Of a stretch of DNA of 64,000 nucleotides, positions 8,109 through 17,358 are shown in pieces. Origin of the DNA: Niastella sp. OAS944. Its GTDB lineage: Bacteria > Bacteroidota > Bacteroidia > Chitinophagales > Chitinophagaceae. Location of the stretch: contig JANUBW010000009.1 in NCBI GenBank assembly GCA_024809215.1, forward strand, positions 62,001 through 126,000, in the 5' to 3' direction. Made by a program: the position numbers and the translations under genes. How positions within the stretch are numbered: position 1 is the stretch's first letter; the number at the start of each line of letters is the position of its first letter. Below the pieces are notes generated by a model. The model did no database searches and had not been told where the DNA came from. It was given only the letters and a program-made list of their open reading frames with translations.

Positions 8109-9311
8109 ATGATCTCAAGAACGCTTTCTCTATACAAGAATGCTTATAGTGGATTGTCTCCTTCAATTTGGTGGCTGTCGTTTATTATGTTAGTAAACCG
8201 CAGCGGCACCATGGTATTGCCATTTATGACCATATATCTTACTACCGCCAAGGGGTATAGTATTGGTAAGGCTGGCTTTGTTATGGCATTGTTTGGCCTG
8301 GGTGCAGTTACCGGCGCCTTTTTGGGTGGAAAGCTTACCGATCGTATAGGGTTTCACAAAGTACAATTGATCACGTTGCTGGGTGGTGGTGTTTTGTTTA
8401 TGGTGTTAGGGCAAATGCAAACCTACCCATTGATCTGTTTATTCACCTTTTTGCTAAGTATGGTGAATGATGCATTTAGGCCGGCCAACTCAACAGCTAT
8501 TGTTGCTTATAGTAAAGAAAATACCCGTACCCGTTCGTATGCGCTGCACCGGTTGGCCATTAACCTTGGCTGGGCAGTAGGCAGCGCCATTGGCGGTATA
8601 CTGGCTGCAAAAAGTTATCAATTGCTGTTTTGGGTTGACGGGGCTACCAATATTATGGCTGCTTTACTGCTGGTTTATTTGTTGCACCCTAAGAAACAAC
8701 CGAAGCAGGAAAAGAAAAAAACGGTTGCCGATCCTTTGCATTCGCCATACCGCGATAAAATATACCTGTGGTTCATTTTGCTCACCATTTTATTTGCCTC
8801 CTGCTTTTTTCAGCTGTTCACTAACCTTAATGCCTACTACAAAATTGAATGTCATTTTAACGAACAATTCATTGGGTTAATAGGTGCATTGAATGGCGTA
8901 ATGATCGCCATCATTGAAATGGTGTTGGTGTTTAAGCTGGAAGGCCGGCGGTCGAATTTATTTTATATTACCCGCGGAACTTTGCTGGTAGGTACAGCCT
9001 ATTTTATGCTGAACATCTTTCACATTACTCATGCCCTGGCATTGCTGATGATGCTGGTGATGACCATGGGAGAGATTCTCGTTCTGCCTTTTATGAATAC
9101 CTTTTGGACAGCTCGCAGCGCCGATCACAATCGGGGTCAGTATGCGGGGTTATATACCATTGCATGGTCAATAGCTCAAACGGGCGGTCCCTTTCTGGCA
9201 TCACAACTGGCCGAACGCGCCGGGTTTGATACCCTTTGGTGGGTATTAGGTGGAATGAGTGTTATTACTGCTATTGGATTTATGTGGTTGAAACGAAAAT
9301 TGGAAGTATAG
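8109..9311 (+). CDS. MFS transporter
   Basis: 400 residues with about twelve hydrophobic helices in two halves split by a charged loop (residues about 195-220, KKQPKQEKKKTVADP). The loop-2 motif GGKLTDRIGFHKV is the classic major facilitator signature. It is an inner-membrane drug or metabolite transporter of unknown substrate. The RlmK-like gene starts 15 bases downstream on the same strand. Confidence 0.85.
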   Translation: MISRTLSLYKNAYSGLSPSIWWLSFIMLVNRSGTMVLPFMTIYLTTAKGYSIGKAGFVMALFGLGAVTGAFLGGKLTDRIGFHKVQLITLLGGGVLFMVLGQMQTYPLICLFTFLLSMVNDAFRPANSTAIVAYSKENTRTRSYALHRLAINLGWAVGSAIGGILAAKSYQLLFWVDGATNIMAALLLVYLLHPKKQPKQEKKKTVADPLHSPYRDKIYLWFILLTILFASCFFQLFTNLNAYYKIECHFNEQFIGLIGALNGVMIAIIEMVLVFKLEGRRSNLFYITRGTLLVGTAYFMLNIFHITHALALLMMLVMTMGEILVLPFMNTFWTARSADHNRGQYAGLYTIAWSIAQTGGPFLASQLAERAGFDTLWWVLGGMSVITAIGFMWLKRKLEV

Positions 9312-9325
9312 ATTACCTTCGCGCC

Positions 9326-10276
9326 ATGCATTCTCCCGAAAAATTCGACATGTTCCGTAACCGGCTCACCAAAGTGTACCGGCATATTGGTAAACAGGCA
9401 AGGCGCCAGGGCATCACCTGTTATCGCATTTATGATCACGATTTGCCTGAGTTTGCGCTTTGTATTGAACGCTATGGCGATAATCTTTACCTGGCCGAAT
9501 ACAAACGGAAATTTGAAATGGCTGAAGCTGAACACGAAGCCTGGCTGGAAGAATGCATTGTACTGATCTGCGATGTGCTGCAAATGCCGGTAGAGAATGT
9601 GTTCATTAAGGAACGTCAACGTAAACCGGGCCGGCTGGGCCAATATCAGCGGGTGGCAGAGGAAGGTGCCAACTTTGTAGTGGAAGAAGCCGGATTGAAA
9701 TTTAAAGTGAACCTAAGCGATTACCTCGATACAGGATTGTTCCTCGATCACCGTATTACCCGGGGAATGGTGCGTGATGAAGCAAAAGATAAACGGGTGT
9801 TGAACCTGTTCTGTTATACCGGTTCATTTTCAGTATACGCTGCAGCAGGCGGCGCTGCCGACGTTACTTCGGTTGACCTGTCGAAAACCTACCTGCAATG
9901 GGCCGAAGAAAATATGCGGCTGAATGATTTCTTCAATGAAAAGAAACATCATTTTATACATGCCGATGTAAAACAATACCTCGATACATTGGCGCCCGCT
10001 TCTTTTGATCTGGTGGTGATGGACCCGCCTACATTCAGTAACAGCAAACGCATGAAAGATTTTCTCGACATTCAACGCGATCATGCCGAACTGTTGAATA
10101 AGACGCTGCAGGCATTGGCGCCCGGTGGCGTTGTTTATTTCAGCACCAACTATCGAAAGTTTGAGCTAAACAACGAAATGATCAATACCCCAGATATAAA
10201 AGATATTACACGGGCCACCACGCCCTTCGATTTTGAAGGAAAACTCTTTAGGTACTGCTTCAAACTAAAAAAGTAA
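9326..10276 (+). CDS. rlmK: 23S rRNA methyltransferase, RlmK-like
   Basis: 316 residues from ATG 9326; the longer frame only reads antigenically meaningless sequence inside the MFS gene. It matches the C-terminal (RlmK) half of the E. coli RlmKL fusion: LFLDHRITRGMVRDEA, LNLFCYTGSFSVYAA (SAM site), VDLSKTYLQWAEEN, MDPPTFSNSKRM and the RDHAELLNKTLQAL block. By analogy it makes 7-methylguanosine in 23S rRNA domain V. The RlmL half is absent, which is normal outside gammaproteobacteria. A near-match to the -7 box (TACCTTCG) lies immediately before the ATG. Confidence 0.85.
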   Translation: MHSPEKFDMFRNRLTKVYRHIGKQARRQGITCYRIYDHDLPEFALCIERYGDNLYLAEYKRKFEMAEAEHEAWLEECIVLICDVLQMPVENVFIKERQRKPGRLGQYQRVAEEGANFVVEEAGLKFKVNLSDYLDTGLFLDHRITRGMVRDEAKDKRVLNLFCYTGSFSVYAAAGGAADVTSVDLSKTYLQWAEENMRLNDFFNEKKHHFIHADVKQYLDTLAPASFDLVVMDPPTFSNSKRMKDFLDIQRDHAELLNKTLQALAPGGVVYFSTNYRKFELNNEMINTPDIKDITRATTPFDFEGKLFRYCFKLKK

Positions 10277-10283
10277 TACATGG

Positions 10284-10319
10284 AAAAGCCTCCGTACAGA
10301 ATAGCCGGAGGCTTTTTTA
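10284..10319 (+). terminator. intrinsic terminator after the RlmK-like gene
   Basis: AAAAGCCTCCG pairs with CGGAGGCTTTT around an 11-base loop and is followed by a T-run. Confidence 0.9.
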
Positions 10320-10361
10320 TTTATCATAAGTCTCGAATTGAAGCCCTTGTCAACTTGTCAA

Positions 10362-11180
10362 CTATCTTATTTGTCCTCTTACTAAACCTGCCCCATGACG
10401 GCGTGAGTGTGCATTTACATACATAGGGTCTTTTGTTAGCTGGTTATAAAGGGCATCTGTAAGCGGGTCCGAAACTTTCACTACGCCAAAATCGCTTAGG
10501 CTACTGCAAAGAAATATAAGTGGCGATCCGTTTGCTCCCTTTGCGCCAGGGTGAATGTGTGATACCGTTAGTGTGTCGTTGCTTTCAAGATTATTAACGG
10601 TAACTACTGAATACAGCACTTTATCGCTGGTTAGGCGCAGTATGGCTTTACCGGTTGCAGTGGTAGTGACCTGAGGAACTTCCTCGGAGCCAAGCAATGT
10701 GATGTCCTGGGCAAGGACAACTGTTTTATCAAGCTGGCCACGCGCCAAACCAGCGGGCGCCTGTGTTGAATGCACATTTACATACACGGGTTTTCCCAAC
10801 AACGTGTCTATTTGCCCCTGCCGTAAGTTAGTTACGATGCCGCTTGTTCCCGCCCCGGTAAAGGTGGGATTGAAGGGAATAAAGATGGCGCCTGAAGTAC
10901 CCGCATCACCAATATGAATATGGGCATTGGTCAGGGCATCGCTGGGCGACAGGTTATGTATGTGTAAATCGAACTTTAAAGAATTGTCTGAGAACAGTTC
11001 GATGGTAGCTTCGCCTTCTTCATCTCTATTGGCAGGTGCAGGCACTTCATAGATCGATTTTATTTCTACCGTCCATCTTTTAACCGTTGACGGACCATCG
11101 TCTTTATCGTGTTCACAGCTTTGAATACCGATAGCAAGCAATACAATGCAGGCTACCTTTGCAGGCAGTAATCGTATCAT
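10362..11180 (-). CDS. lipoprotein with two CHRD domains
   Basis: 272 residues. The N-terminal VACIVLLAIGIQSC is a lipobox signal. Two CHRD-type beta-sandwich domains follow (about residues 35-150 and 155-270), each with the NAHIHIG or SHIHPGAKG block, a VYVNVHS or YVNAHSR block and a terminal GLARGQL or GLVRGQIR. CHRD domains, named from chordin, occur in many bacterial surface proteins of unknown function. The duplication is internal to the gene. Its stop codon lies just past two octamer words (TTGTCAAC). Confidence 0.85.
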   Translation of the reverse strand: MIRLLPAKVACIVLLAIGIQSCEHDKDDGPSTVKRWTVEIKSIYEVPAPANRDEEGEATIELFSDNSLKFDLHIHNLSPSDALTNAHIHIGDAGTSGAIFIPFNPTFTGAGTSGIVTNLRQGQIDTLLGKPVYVNVHSTQAPAGLARGQLDKTVVLAQDITLLGSEEVPQVTTTATGKAILRLTSDKVLYSVVTVNNLESNDTLTVSHIHPGAKGANGSPLIFLCSSLSDFGVVKVSDPLTDALYNQLTKDPMYVNAHSRRHGAGLVRGQIR

Positions 11181-11244
11181 AAATAATGTTTTGAATAGGT
11201 TTTGTAAAGTATACGACCTTATTGGCAGGCAGGTTGCCCGAACA

Positions 11245-11277
11245 TAAAAAAGGGGGCACAGCGTAGCTGTGACCCCT
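11245..11277 (-). terminator. terminator of the M28 peptidase gene
   Basis: AGGGGTCACAGC pairs with GCTGTGCCCCCT on the minus strand around a 3-base loop, followed by a T-run (A's at 11246-11251 on the given strand). Confidence 0.85.
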
Positions 11278-11278
11278 A

Positions 11279-11313
11279 ACTAAGAACTTAAAACTAAGAA
11301 CTAAGAACTATTG
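11279..11313. repeat. heptamer array at the stop of the M28 gene
   Basis: Five 7-base words of the ACTAAGA type lie in exact register (11279, 11286, 11293, 11300, 11307). The TAG stop of the peptidase gene (11308-11310) is inside the last word. Confidence 0.7.
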
Positions 11314-12831
11314 AAGCGGAATATCTCTTTTCAACATCTCATTTCTATTGGCCATTTCCCAGGCGGTATAAAATACCAGCTGTGCTCTTTTAGCCATTTG
11401 TTTATAGTCGATCTTATCGGGCGTGTCGCTGGGTTGATGGTAGTCTTTATGCGTACCATTGAAGTAGAAAATGATAGGCACGCCTTTACGGGCAAAATTA
11501 TAATGGTCGCTGCGGTAATAAATACGTTCGGGGTCCTTGGGTGAATTGTATTTATAGTCAAGCTCCAGTTTGGTGTATTTTTTATTCATGGCCTCGCTGA
11601 TGGGGCGAAGGTCTGAGCTTAGTTTATCATCACCTACCACATATACATAATTGGTGCTGTCACCCGTTGTACGTTTTGGATCGGTACGGCCAATCATATC
11701 AATGTTCAGGTCAACCGTTGTTTTTTCGAGTGGGTAAACCGGATGATCGCTGTAGTATTCTGAACCCCATAAGCCTTTTTCTTCACCAGAAACGGTCATG
11801 AATACAATTGAGCGGCGTGGGCCTTTACCGGCTGCTTTTGCTTTTGTAAACGCTTCTGCCAGTTCAATTACGCTTACGGTCCCTGAGCCATCATCATCGG
11901 CGCCATAGTATATTACTGAGTCGCCACGTTTGCCCAGGTGATCGTAGTGTGCGGTAATAAATACGAATTCGTCTTTTTTGTCGCTGCCTTCTAAAAAGCC
12001 GATCACATTGGTGCTTGATAATTCATTTACGCTCTTTTTAAAGTCGAGCTTTACGTTTGCCGTATACGTTTTGGGTGTTGGATTACCGTTTTTAAGTGCT
12101 TCTTTTACCGCGTCAAAATCAGCACCTATAATGGCTTTTGCTATGTCTTCAGAAATTGAATATGAGTTAAGATTGATATTCGGCTTATATGCTTCTGTAT
12201 AAAGCGGTCCTTTTACATAGGGCGCGCCACGGCGAATGATATTATTTTGTACCAGTAATACTGCAGCGGCGCCGTTCTTTTGTGCTTCTCTTACTATTAA
12301 AAAAGGACTGGTACGAAAATGTGATCCGGAGCTGGTACCACCAGTTGAAGTGGCCTGCGTTGGCATTACCAACACAATTTTACCCTGTACGTTAATGGGT
12401 TTAAAATCGTTGCGGGTACTATCGTTTATACCGTATCCTACATAAACAACCTCGCTGCTGAGCAGGGTACTTGAGCTGGCTGCACTTAAGTTCACAAAAA
12501 AATCCTTGCTTCCATCAAAGCGTTTACCGTTCACTTCTATTGTAGCTTCTACCAGCGAATCCTGGTACACGGGAAAGCCAAGCTGAAAATTACCATTGTT
12601 GCCAGGTGTCAGTCCTAATGCTTTGAACTGGTCCTCAATATAAGCAGCTGCTTTGCGCTGGCCTTCGGTTGTTGTTTCGCGGCCCTGCATTTCTTTGCCT
12701 GCTACAATGTACAGGTGTTTCTTTAGATCGTCGGGGGTGATGGTGGTGGCAAATGGCCTGGGGTCGGCAATTTTTTGTGCCGAAGCCGCTGTAGAGGCGG
12801 CCATAGCCATTACCAGGAGCATCCTTCTCAT
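11308..12831 (-). CDS. M28 family zinc aminopeptidase with PA domain
   Basis: 507 residues from ATG 12831; the 54 codons upstream in frame include array sequence. It has a signal peptide (MRRMLLVMAMAASTAASAQ). A protease-associated domain is inserted before the M28 core. Zinc ligands are visible in order: AHYDHLG, YYGADDDGSG, SGEEKGLWGSEYY, LNIDMIG and, near the end, FNGTHKDYHQPSDT. It is a co-catalytic two-zinc exopeptidase acting outside the cytoplasm, trimming peptides from the N-terminus. Transcribed alone, with its own promoter box and terminator. Confidence 0.9.
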   Translation of the reverse strand: MRRMLLVMAMAASTAASAQKIADPRPFATTITPDDLKKHLYIVAGKEMQGRETTTEGQRKAAAYIEDQFKALGLTPGNNGNFQLGFPVYQDSLVEATIEVNGKRFDGSKDFFVNLSAASSSTLLSSEVVYVGYGINDSTRNDFKPINVQGKIVLVMPTQATSTGGTSSGSHFRTSPFLIVREAQKNGAAAVLLVQNNIIRRGAPYVKGPLYTEAYKPNINLNSYSISEDIAKAIIGADFDAVKEALKNGNPTPKTYTANVKLDFKKSVNELSSTNVIGFLEGSDKKDEFVFITAHYDHLGKRGDSVIYYGADDDGSGTVSVIELAEAFTKAKAAGKGPRRSIVFMTVSGEEKGLWGSEYYSDHPVYPLEKTTVDLNIDMIGRTDPKRTTGDSTNYVYVVGDDKLSSDLRPISEAMNKKYTKLELDYKYNSPKDPERIYYRSDHYNFARKGVPIIFYFNGTHKDYHQPSDTPDKIDYKQMAKRAQLVFYTAWEMANRNEMLKRDIPLQ

Positions 12832-12852
12832 AGTATGTCTTTTGTTGAAGGT

Positions 12853-12860
12853 CAAAAATA
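12853..12860 (-). promoter_or_regulatory. -7 box of the M28 gene
   Basis: TATTTTTG on the minus strand fits TAnnTTTG. Transcription would begin near 12846, about 15 bases before the ATG at 12831, which supports that start. Confidence 0.5.
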
Positions 12861-12892
12861 ACCGAGTTGCGAATATAAAAAAATTACATAGT

Positions 12893-13020
12893 GTGAGTGG
12901 TGAATCGTGAATGGTGAGTGGATACAGGGGGGTGTTGCATGTTACAGGTTTCAGGTTGCAGGGTAAAGACATCGAACCGGAAGCTTTTTGCATTTCCCTG
13001 TAACCTGAAACTTGTAACAG
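12893..13020. repeat. heptamer arrays, two families and an inverted arm
   Basis: GTGAGTG/GTGAATG words lie in register from 12893 to 12927. Then GTTGCAT, GTTACAG, GTTTCAG and GTTGCAG lie at 12934-12961. The inverse words CCCTGTA, ACCTGAA and ACTTGTA lie at 12996-13016. The last two sets are inverted arms about 35 bases apart. They fill the gap between the ABC-F stop and the M28 promoter. Confidence 0.8.
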
Positions 13021-13051
13021 CGGCTAAATATTAATAAGCTGGCGCTTTGTA

Positions 13052-14932
13052 CTAGGCTTCATATTCACTGAGCTCCAGCCAGCGAAGCTCTTTTTCATCG
13101 AGTAAATTGGTGATTTCGCTTATACGTACCGATAACTGCTGCAATTGATCAAAGGGCAGCGAGCCATCGTTCATTTTTTCTGTTATGGTTTCCTTTTCTT
13201 TTTCAAGGTTGGCAATATCCTGTTGAATTTGTTCAAATTCTCTTTTCTCCTTGTAAGTCAACTTCCGTTTTTCTTCTTTAACGGGTGCTGCCACTACTTC
13301 CTGCTTTACAGGTTTTACCTCTGTTTTTTCCTCTTCTTCTTTTTCCTTTAACCATATCCGGTACTGTGAATAGTTGCCAGGAAAATCACGGATCATACCT
13401 TCACCTTCAAATACAAATAAGTGATCAACCAGGCGGTCCATAAAATACCGGTCGTGCGAAACAATAAGTAAGCAACCGGGATAGTCGCTCAGGAAATTCT
13501 CCAGCACGCCCAGGGTAGGAAGGTCAAGGTCGTTGGTAGGCTCATCAAGGATCAAAAAGTTGGGGTTGCGGAAAAGAATAGATAATAAATGCAACCGTCT
13601 TTTTTCACCACCGCTCAGTTTAGAAATATAGGTGTATTGTTGTTCTGGCGGAAACAGGAATAATTGTAGGAACTGCGCAGCGCTTAAAGCTCCACCACTT
13701 GCCAGGGGAAAACTTTCGGCTATATTTTTTACAAATTCAATTACCCGCATATCTTCTTTTATTACCAGGCCCTGTTGCGAGTAATTGCCAAACACCACAG
13801 TTTCACCAATGTTGATCTTGCCACTGTCGGCCGGTTCAAGCCCCTGCAGCATATTCAGGAAGGTAGATTTACCGGCGCCGTTTTTACCAACTACGCCAAT
13901 GCGTTCTCCTTTTTTGAAGGTGTAATCAAAGCCTTTCGTTATAGGTTTATCGCCAAAGCTTTTATACACTTTTTTCAGTTCAATTACTTTGCCGCCAAGC
14001 CGGCTCATTTTCATTGATAATTCTAACTGGGCCTCTTCAATACGTTGTTTTGCTTTGGCTTCTACTTTATAAAAGTTATCCTGGCGGCTTTTGCTTTTTA
14101 CAGTACGGGCCTTGGGTTGCTTACGCATCCATTCCAGTTCCTTGCGGTAGGTATTGCGGGCTTTATCTATGCTGGCTGCCTCGCTTTCCTGGCGGGCTGC
14201 TTTCTTTTCAATGTAATTCTGGTAATCACCTTTGTAAACAAACAGGTCGCTGCCATCCAGTTCCCAGATCTCATCACATACCGAATCTAAAAAATAGCGG
14301 TCGTGCGTAACCAGCAATAAGGTTACATTTTGCTGGTCGAGGTAGTTTTCGAGCCATTCCACCATTTCAATATCGAGGTGGTTGGTAGGCTCGTCCATGA
14401 TCAGTAACACATGTTTATGTTCAAAACCAATATCAATGAGTGTTTTGGCCAGCGCCACCCGTTTGCGTTGACCGCCCGAAAGGGTGTTCACTGCCTGGTT
14501 CAGGTGGTGGATATTCAGTTTGGCCAGAATTTGCTTCACTTTGGCGTCAAAATCCCAGGCTCCCAAATCATCCATTTTTACAATGGCTTGGCTTAGTTTT
14601 TCGGGATCGCCTTCTTCACTTATGGCTTCAAATTCCCTGATGGCATTCATTACCGGGTGGTTATGAAAGAAGATATTATCGGCAATGGAGCCTCTTTCGT
14701 CAAATTGGGGATCCTGCTCAAACAGGGCAACGGTCACTTCTTTATTGATCCACGAAGTGCCGCTATCGGGTGTTTCTTTACCCGCCAATATCCGCAGCAG
14801 GGTACTTTTGCCACTGCCATTACGGGCTACCAACGCAATTTTGTCACCCTCTTCAACGTGAAAGGAAATATTCTCAAACAATGGTTTTACGCCAAACGAC
14901 TTCGTGAGCGATTCTACGGATACATAATGCAT
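13052..14932 (-). CDS. ABC-F family ATPase, Uup-like
   Basis: 626 residues with two ABC ATPase domains and no membrane segments. The first Walker A is ARNGSGKST (about residue 36), with signature LSGGQRKRVALAK and LIMDEPTNHLD. The second Walker A is GKNGAGKST, with LSGGEKRRLHLLS and LILDEPTNDLD. Between them is the charged ABC-F linker. The last 80 residues form a Lys/Glu-rich coiled coil, as in Uup. ABC-F proteins act on ribosomes or nucleic acids. The C-terminal coil favours a Uup-type role over an antibiotic-resistance role, but that is inference. Confidence 0.9.
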   Translation of the reverse strand: MHYVSVESLTKSFGVKPLFENISFHVEEGDKIALVARNGSGKSTLLRILAGKETPDSGTSWINKEVTVALFEQDPQFDERGSIADNIFFHNHPVMNAIREFEAISEEGDPEKLSQAIVKMDDLGAWDFDAKVKQILAKLNIHHLNQAVNTLSGGQRKRVALAKTLIDIGFEHKHVLLIMDEPTNHLDIEMVEWLENYLDQQNVTLLLVTHDRYFLDSVCDEIWELDGSDLFVYKGDYQNYIEKKAARQESEAASIDKARNTYRKELEWMRKQPKARTVKSKSRQDNFYKVEAKAKQRIEEAQLELSMKMSRLGGKVIELKKVYKSFGDKPITKGFDYTFKKGERIGVVGKNGAGKSTFLNMLQGLEPADSGKINIGETVVFGNYSQQGLVIKEDMRVIEFVKNIAESFPLASGGALSAAQFLQLFLFPPEQQYTYISKLSGGEKRRLHLLSILFRNPNFLILDEPTNDLDLPTLGVLENFLSDYPGCLLIVSHDRYFMDRLVDHLFVFEGEGMIRDFPGNYSQYRIWLKEKEEEEKTEVKPVKQEVVAAPVKEEKRKLTYKEKREFEQIQQDIANLEKEKETITEKMNDGSLPFDQLQQLSVRISEITNLLDEKELRWLELSEYEA

Positions 14933-14936
14933 GGCG

Positions 14937-14944
14937 CAAAGATA
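14937..14944 (-). promoter_or_regulatory. -7 box abutting the ABC-F start codon
   Basis: TATCTTTG on the minus strand ends five bases before the ATG at 14932. Transcription about seven bases downstream would begin at the start codon itself, giving a leaderless message. Confidence 0.5.
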
Positions 14945-14951
14945 AGTTTTT

Positions 14952-14986
14952 AGTTCTCAGTTCTTAGTTCTCAGTTCACAGTTCTC
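14952..14986. repeat. heptamer array (AGTTCTC family)
   Basis: Five exact-register words: AGTTCTC, AGTTCTT, AGTTCTC, AGTTCAC, AGTTCTC. They lie upstream of the ABC-F promoter box, in the gap between divergent genes. Confidence 0.75.
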
Positions 14987-15066
14987 CTTTTCGAGGATTG
15001 CCGATAATACTCAGCCAACTGCCCATTGTGAGTTGCCCCCTGGTTCGTAAATTACAATGATCAAAC

Positions 15067-15654
15067 ATGTACATTCTTAACCATATCATCCTCGTAGTGC
15101 TTTGGCTGCTGTTTGGCGTATTGCATAGTGTGCTGGCGGCGGAGTGGTTTAAGCGCCTTATGCAGCGCCGGCTGGGCAGCAGGTATAAATATTATCCTTT
15201 TACTTATTCGGTTTTCGCGGCGCTTACCCTTAGTGGCATTTTGATTTTTCAACTAAACATACAAAGCCATTTGTTATATGTTGCCCCGCGTTGGGTGAAT
15301 ATATTGTTATGGCTGCCGGTGCTTGCCGGTTTATTGATCATGGCCGTGGTGATAAAGAAGTATTTCTTTTCGCTTAGCGGCATCAGCGTTTTTTACAAAC
15401 ATCAGCCACCGGTGGTGCTGGAGCAGGGTGGTTTGAACCGGTACGTTCGGCACCCATTGTATTTTGGCACCCTGTTGTTTGTTTGGGCCTTGTTCTTTGT
15501 TTTTCCTTATGTAAGCAACCTGCTGGCCTGTATTATGATTACGTTATATACCATAACAGGTGCGATACTTGAAGAAAAGAAGCTGGTAAAACAATTTGGG
15601 GAACAGTACATTTTATACAAAAGGCAGGTCCCAATGTTAATACCCCGATTTTAA
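15067..15654 (+). CDS. integral membrane methyltransferase, ICMT/NnrU-like
   Basis: 195 residues with about five hydrophobic helices. The signature is at the C-terminus: NRYVRHPLYFGTLLFVWALF, then EEKKLVKQFGEQYILYKRQVP, characteristic of the isoprenylcysteine carboxyl methyltransferase and phospholipid methyltransferase superfamily. The RHP and EE blocks bind S-adenosylmethionine in that family. It lies in the inner membrane, and the lipid or protein substrate is unknown. It converges on the redoxin gene. Confidence 0.8.
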   Translation: MYILNHIILVVLWLLFGVLHSVLAAEWFKRLMQRRLGSRYKYYPFTYSVFAALTLSGILIFQLNIQSHLLYVAPRWVNILLWLPVLAGLLIMAVVIKKYFFSLSGISVFYKHQPPVVLEQGGLNRYVRHPLYFGTLLFVWALFFVFPYVSNLLACIMITLYTITGAILEEKKLVKQFGEQYILYKRQVPMLIPRF

Positions 15655-15664
15655 CTTGCCTTAC

Positions 15665-15696
15665 CAGTTAACTCGTAAACCTGTTAACTCGTTAAC
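15665..15696. repeat. octamer array between convergent genes
   Basis: CAGTTAAC, TCGTAAAC, CTGTTAAC and TCGTTAAC lie in exact 8-base register, starting 11 bases after the methyltransferase stop. The array runs into the redoxin gene and supplies its TAA stop (15692-15694). Confidence 0.75.
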
Positions 15697-16252
15697 TTTC
15701 CCTCCACTTAATGTTACAGCCTATACTTGGTTTTTGATCGGCCGGCACAGGCTTACCTGCAATAAGGTGGTCAAGCGCATTGCGAATATCGGCGCCCGTA
15801 ACCGGTTTTTCGTTTCCGGGGCGGCTATCATCGAGCTGACCACGGTATGCCAGCAACAGGTTGTTATCGAAAATAAAGAAGTCGGGCGTACAGGCCGCCT
15901 GGTATGCTTTGGCTACTTCCTGGGTAGCATCGTATAAATAGGGGAAGGGGTAATGTAATTCTTCTGCTACCTGCTTCATTTGTTCAGGACCATCCTGCGG
16001 GTAACCGGCTACGTCATTAGAGCTGATGGCAATAAAGCCAACGCCTTTGTCTTTATAGTCGTTGCCTAATTGTACAAGTGCTGCGTTTACATGTTTTACA
16101 AACGGACAATGATTACAAATGAACATGATCACTGTAGCCGTTGTGCCTTTTAATGTTTGCAGCGACAGATTGTTACCGCTTACTGTATCGGGTAAGGTAA
16201 AATCGAAGGCTGGTTTTCCCAGTGGTGTCATTACAGATGGTGTACGAGCCAT
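15692..16252 (-). CDS. thioredoxin family protein (AhpC/TSA-like redoxin)
   Basis: 186 residues without a signal peptide. Cysteines 46 and 49 in MFICNHCPFVKHV form a CXXC site. The rest fits the peroxiredoxin-like fold: FDFTLPDT, GVGFIAISSNDV, TPDFFIFD. It is probably a cytoplasmic thiol reductase or peroxidase. The J-domain gene starts upstream on the same strand with a 30-base gap, so the two may be co-transcribed. Confidence 0.85.
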   Translation of the reverse strand: MARTPSVMTPLGKPAFDFTLPDTVSGNNLSLQTLKGTTATVIMFICNHCPFVKHVNAALVQLGNDYKDKGVGFIAISSNDVAGYPQDGPEQMKQVAEELHYPFPYLYDATQEVAKAYQAACTPDFFIFDNNLLLAYRGQLDDSRPGNEKPVTGADIRNALDHLIAGKPVPADQKPSIGCNIKWRES

Positions 16253-16282
16253 ATTTGAAGCAAAGTTTTATTAAAGATAACA

Positions 16283-16936
16283 CTACTTCCCGTACCGGTA
16301 CATTAACCAGCAAATGGTGGCGGTAATGATCAGCATTACCACCCATTTGTATTTATCCCACAAATGGCGTTGCTTTTTTTGTAGCAGCGCCTGTTCTATA
16401 GTTGATTGAGCCGTAGTATCGTCACCAGCCACCTGCATAAGCAGTTCCGCAACAGGTATATAGAATTTCTTTGGTAAAGGCTGGGCCGAGGTGAGAATGC
16501 TTTGTATGATCTGGTGATTAATGGCTGTATTATGCTGTTCGTGCAAAATACCTATAGCATTGGGTGTTAACAGCTCCCTAATGTGCAGGCTTACCGCATC
16601 GTACCGAAGATGAAAGATGTTCATGGATGCAACATATTGTTGTAATACGCGGCATTCCTGTAAAATGTTAGCCGGGGTAAGTGGTGCACTGGCGAATGGC
16701 TTTCCTGTACTGCGAACATACCAGCGCTGGTAGTGATAGGCTTCCCGTTTTTTGGGATCGCTTAAAACCTTGTATGCTTCCTGTATTTCGCGAAACCGGG
16801 CTGTAGCTATATTACTGCCGTCGTTTTTATCGGGGTGATATTGTTGGGCCAATCGCCTGAAAGCACGTTTGATCTCCTGCAGGGATGCGGTAGTTGGGAG
16901 TTCCAGGATTTTATAGTAGTCTTTTATATTGTTCAT
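16283..16936 (-). CDS. J-domain protein with a C-terminal membrane anchor
   Basis: 217 residues. Residues 5-70 form a full J domain with the HPD tripeptide (QQYHPDKNDGS) and the FREIQEAYKVLSDPKKREAY helix. It lacks the Gly/Phe region and zinc fingers of DnaJ. The middle is helical and unfamiliar. A hydrophobic segment near the end (WVVMLIITATICWLMYRYG) should anchor it in the membrane with the J domain in the cytoplasm, where it would recruit DnaK. Confidence 0.85.
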   Translation of the reverse strand: MNNIKDYYKILELPTTASLQEIKRAFRRLAQQYHPDKNDGSNIATARFREIQEAYKVLSDPKKREAYHYQRWYVRSTGKPFASAPLTPANILQECRVLQQYVASMNIFHLRYDAVSLHIRELLTPNAIGILHEQHNTAINHQIIQSILTSAQPLPKKFYIPVAELLMQVAGDDTTAQSTIEQALLQKKQRHLWDKYKWVVMLIITATICWLMYRYGK

Positions 16937-16956
16937 TTAATTCAATAGTCATGAAA

Positions 16957-17131
16957 AGGCAATCGGCAATCGGCAATATTGGCAATCGTGAAACGGCAAA
17001 CGTGAAACGTGAAAAGGGGCGCTCAAATTCGAGGCTTGCGTTGTCCCGGCAATTGGCAATAATTTTCAGGCTGTGCAAGATCGTTTATTAATTATAAAGT
17101 TCGCGAGCCTACTCACCACTCACCATTCACT
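16957..17131. repeat. heptamer arrays (CGGCAAT/CGTGAAA and ACTCACC families)
   Basis: CGGCAAT and CGTGAAA words run in 7-base register from 16957 to 17014, with one 9-base word. Three ACTCACC/ATTCACT words lie at 17111-17131. They occupy the gap between the divergent J-domain and deacetylase genes. Confidence 0.75.
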
Positions 17132-17341
17132 TTACCGCAAATTAACTTATGTATGTGACACCCGTCATCGAAGTGATGATAGTATTTTCTGAACTTTGCA
17201 TTGGGGGAAATATGTATCCATTTATCGTAAAAACTGCGAGGCGATCAGTTGCATACAAAATGTGCAAAAAAAGTTATGTGAGGATAGTACATTTTACAAC
17301 ATTTGTACGGTTTTACCCGTTTATGCAATGTCTATTTTACG

Positions 17342-17349
17342 TAAGTTTG
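17342..17349 (+). promoter_or_regulatory. -7 box of the deacetylase gene
   Basis: TAAGTTTG fits TAnnTTTG and lies nine bases before the ATG at 17359. This favours that start, with a very short leader, over the longer upstream frame. Confidence 0.5.
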
Positions 17350-17358
17350 CGGCGTTCT

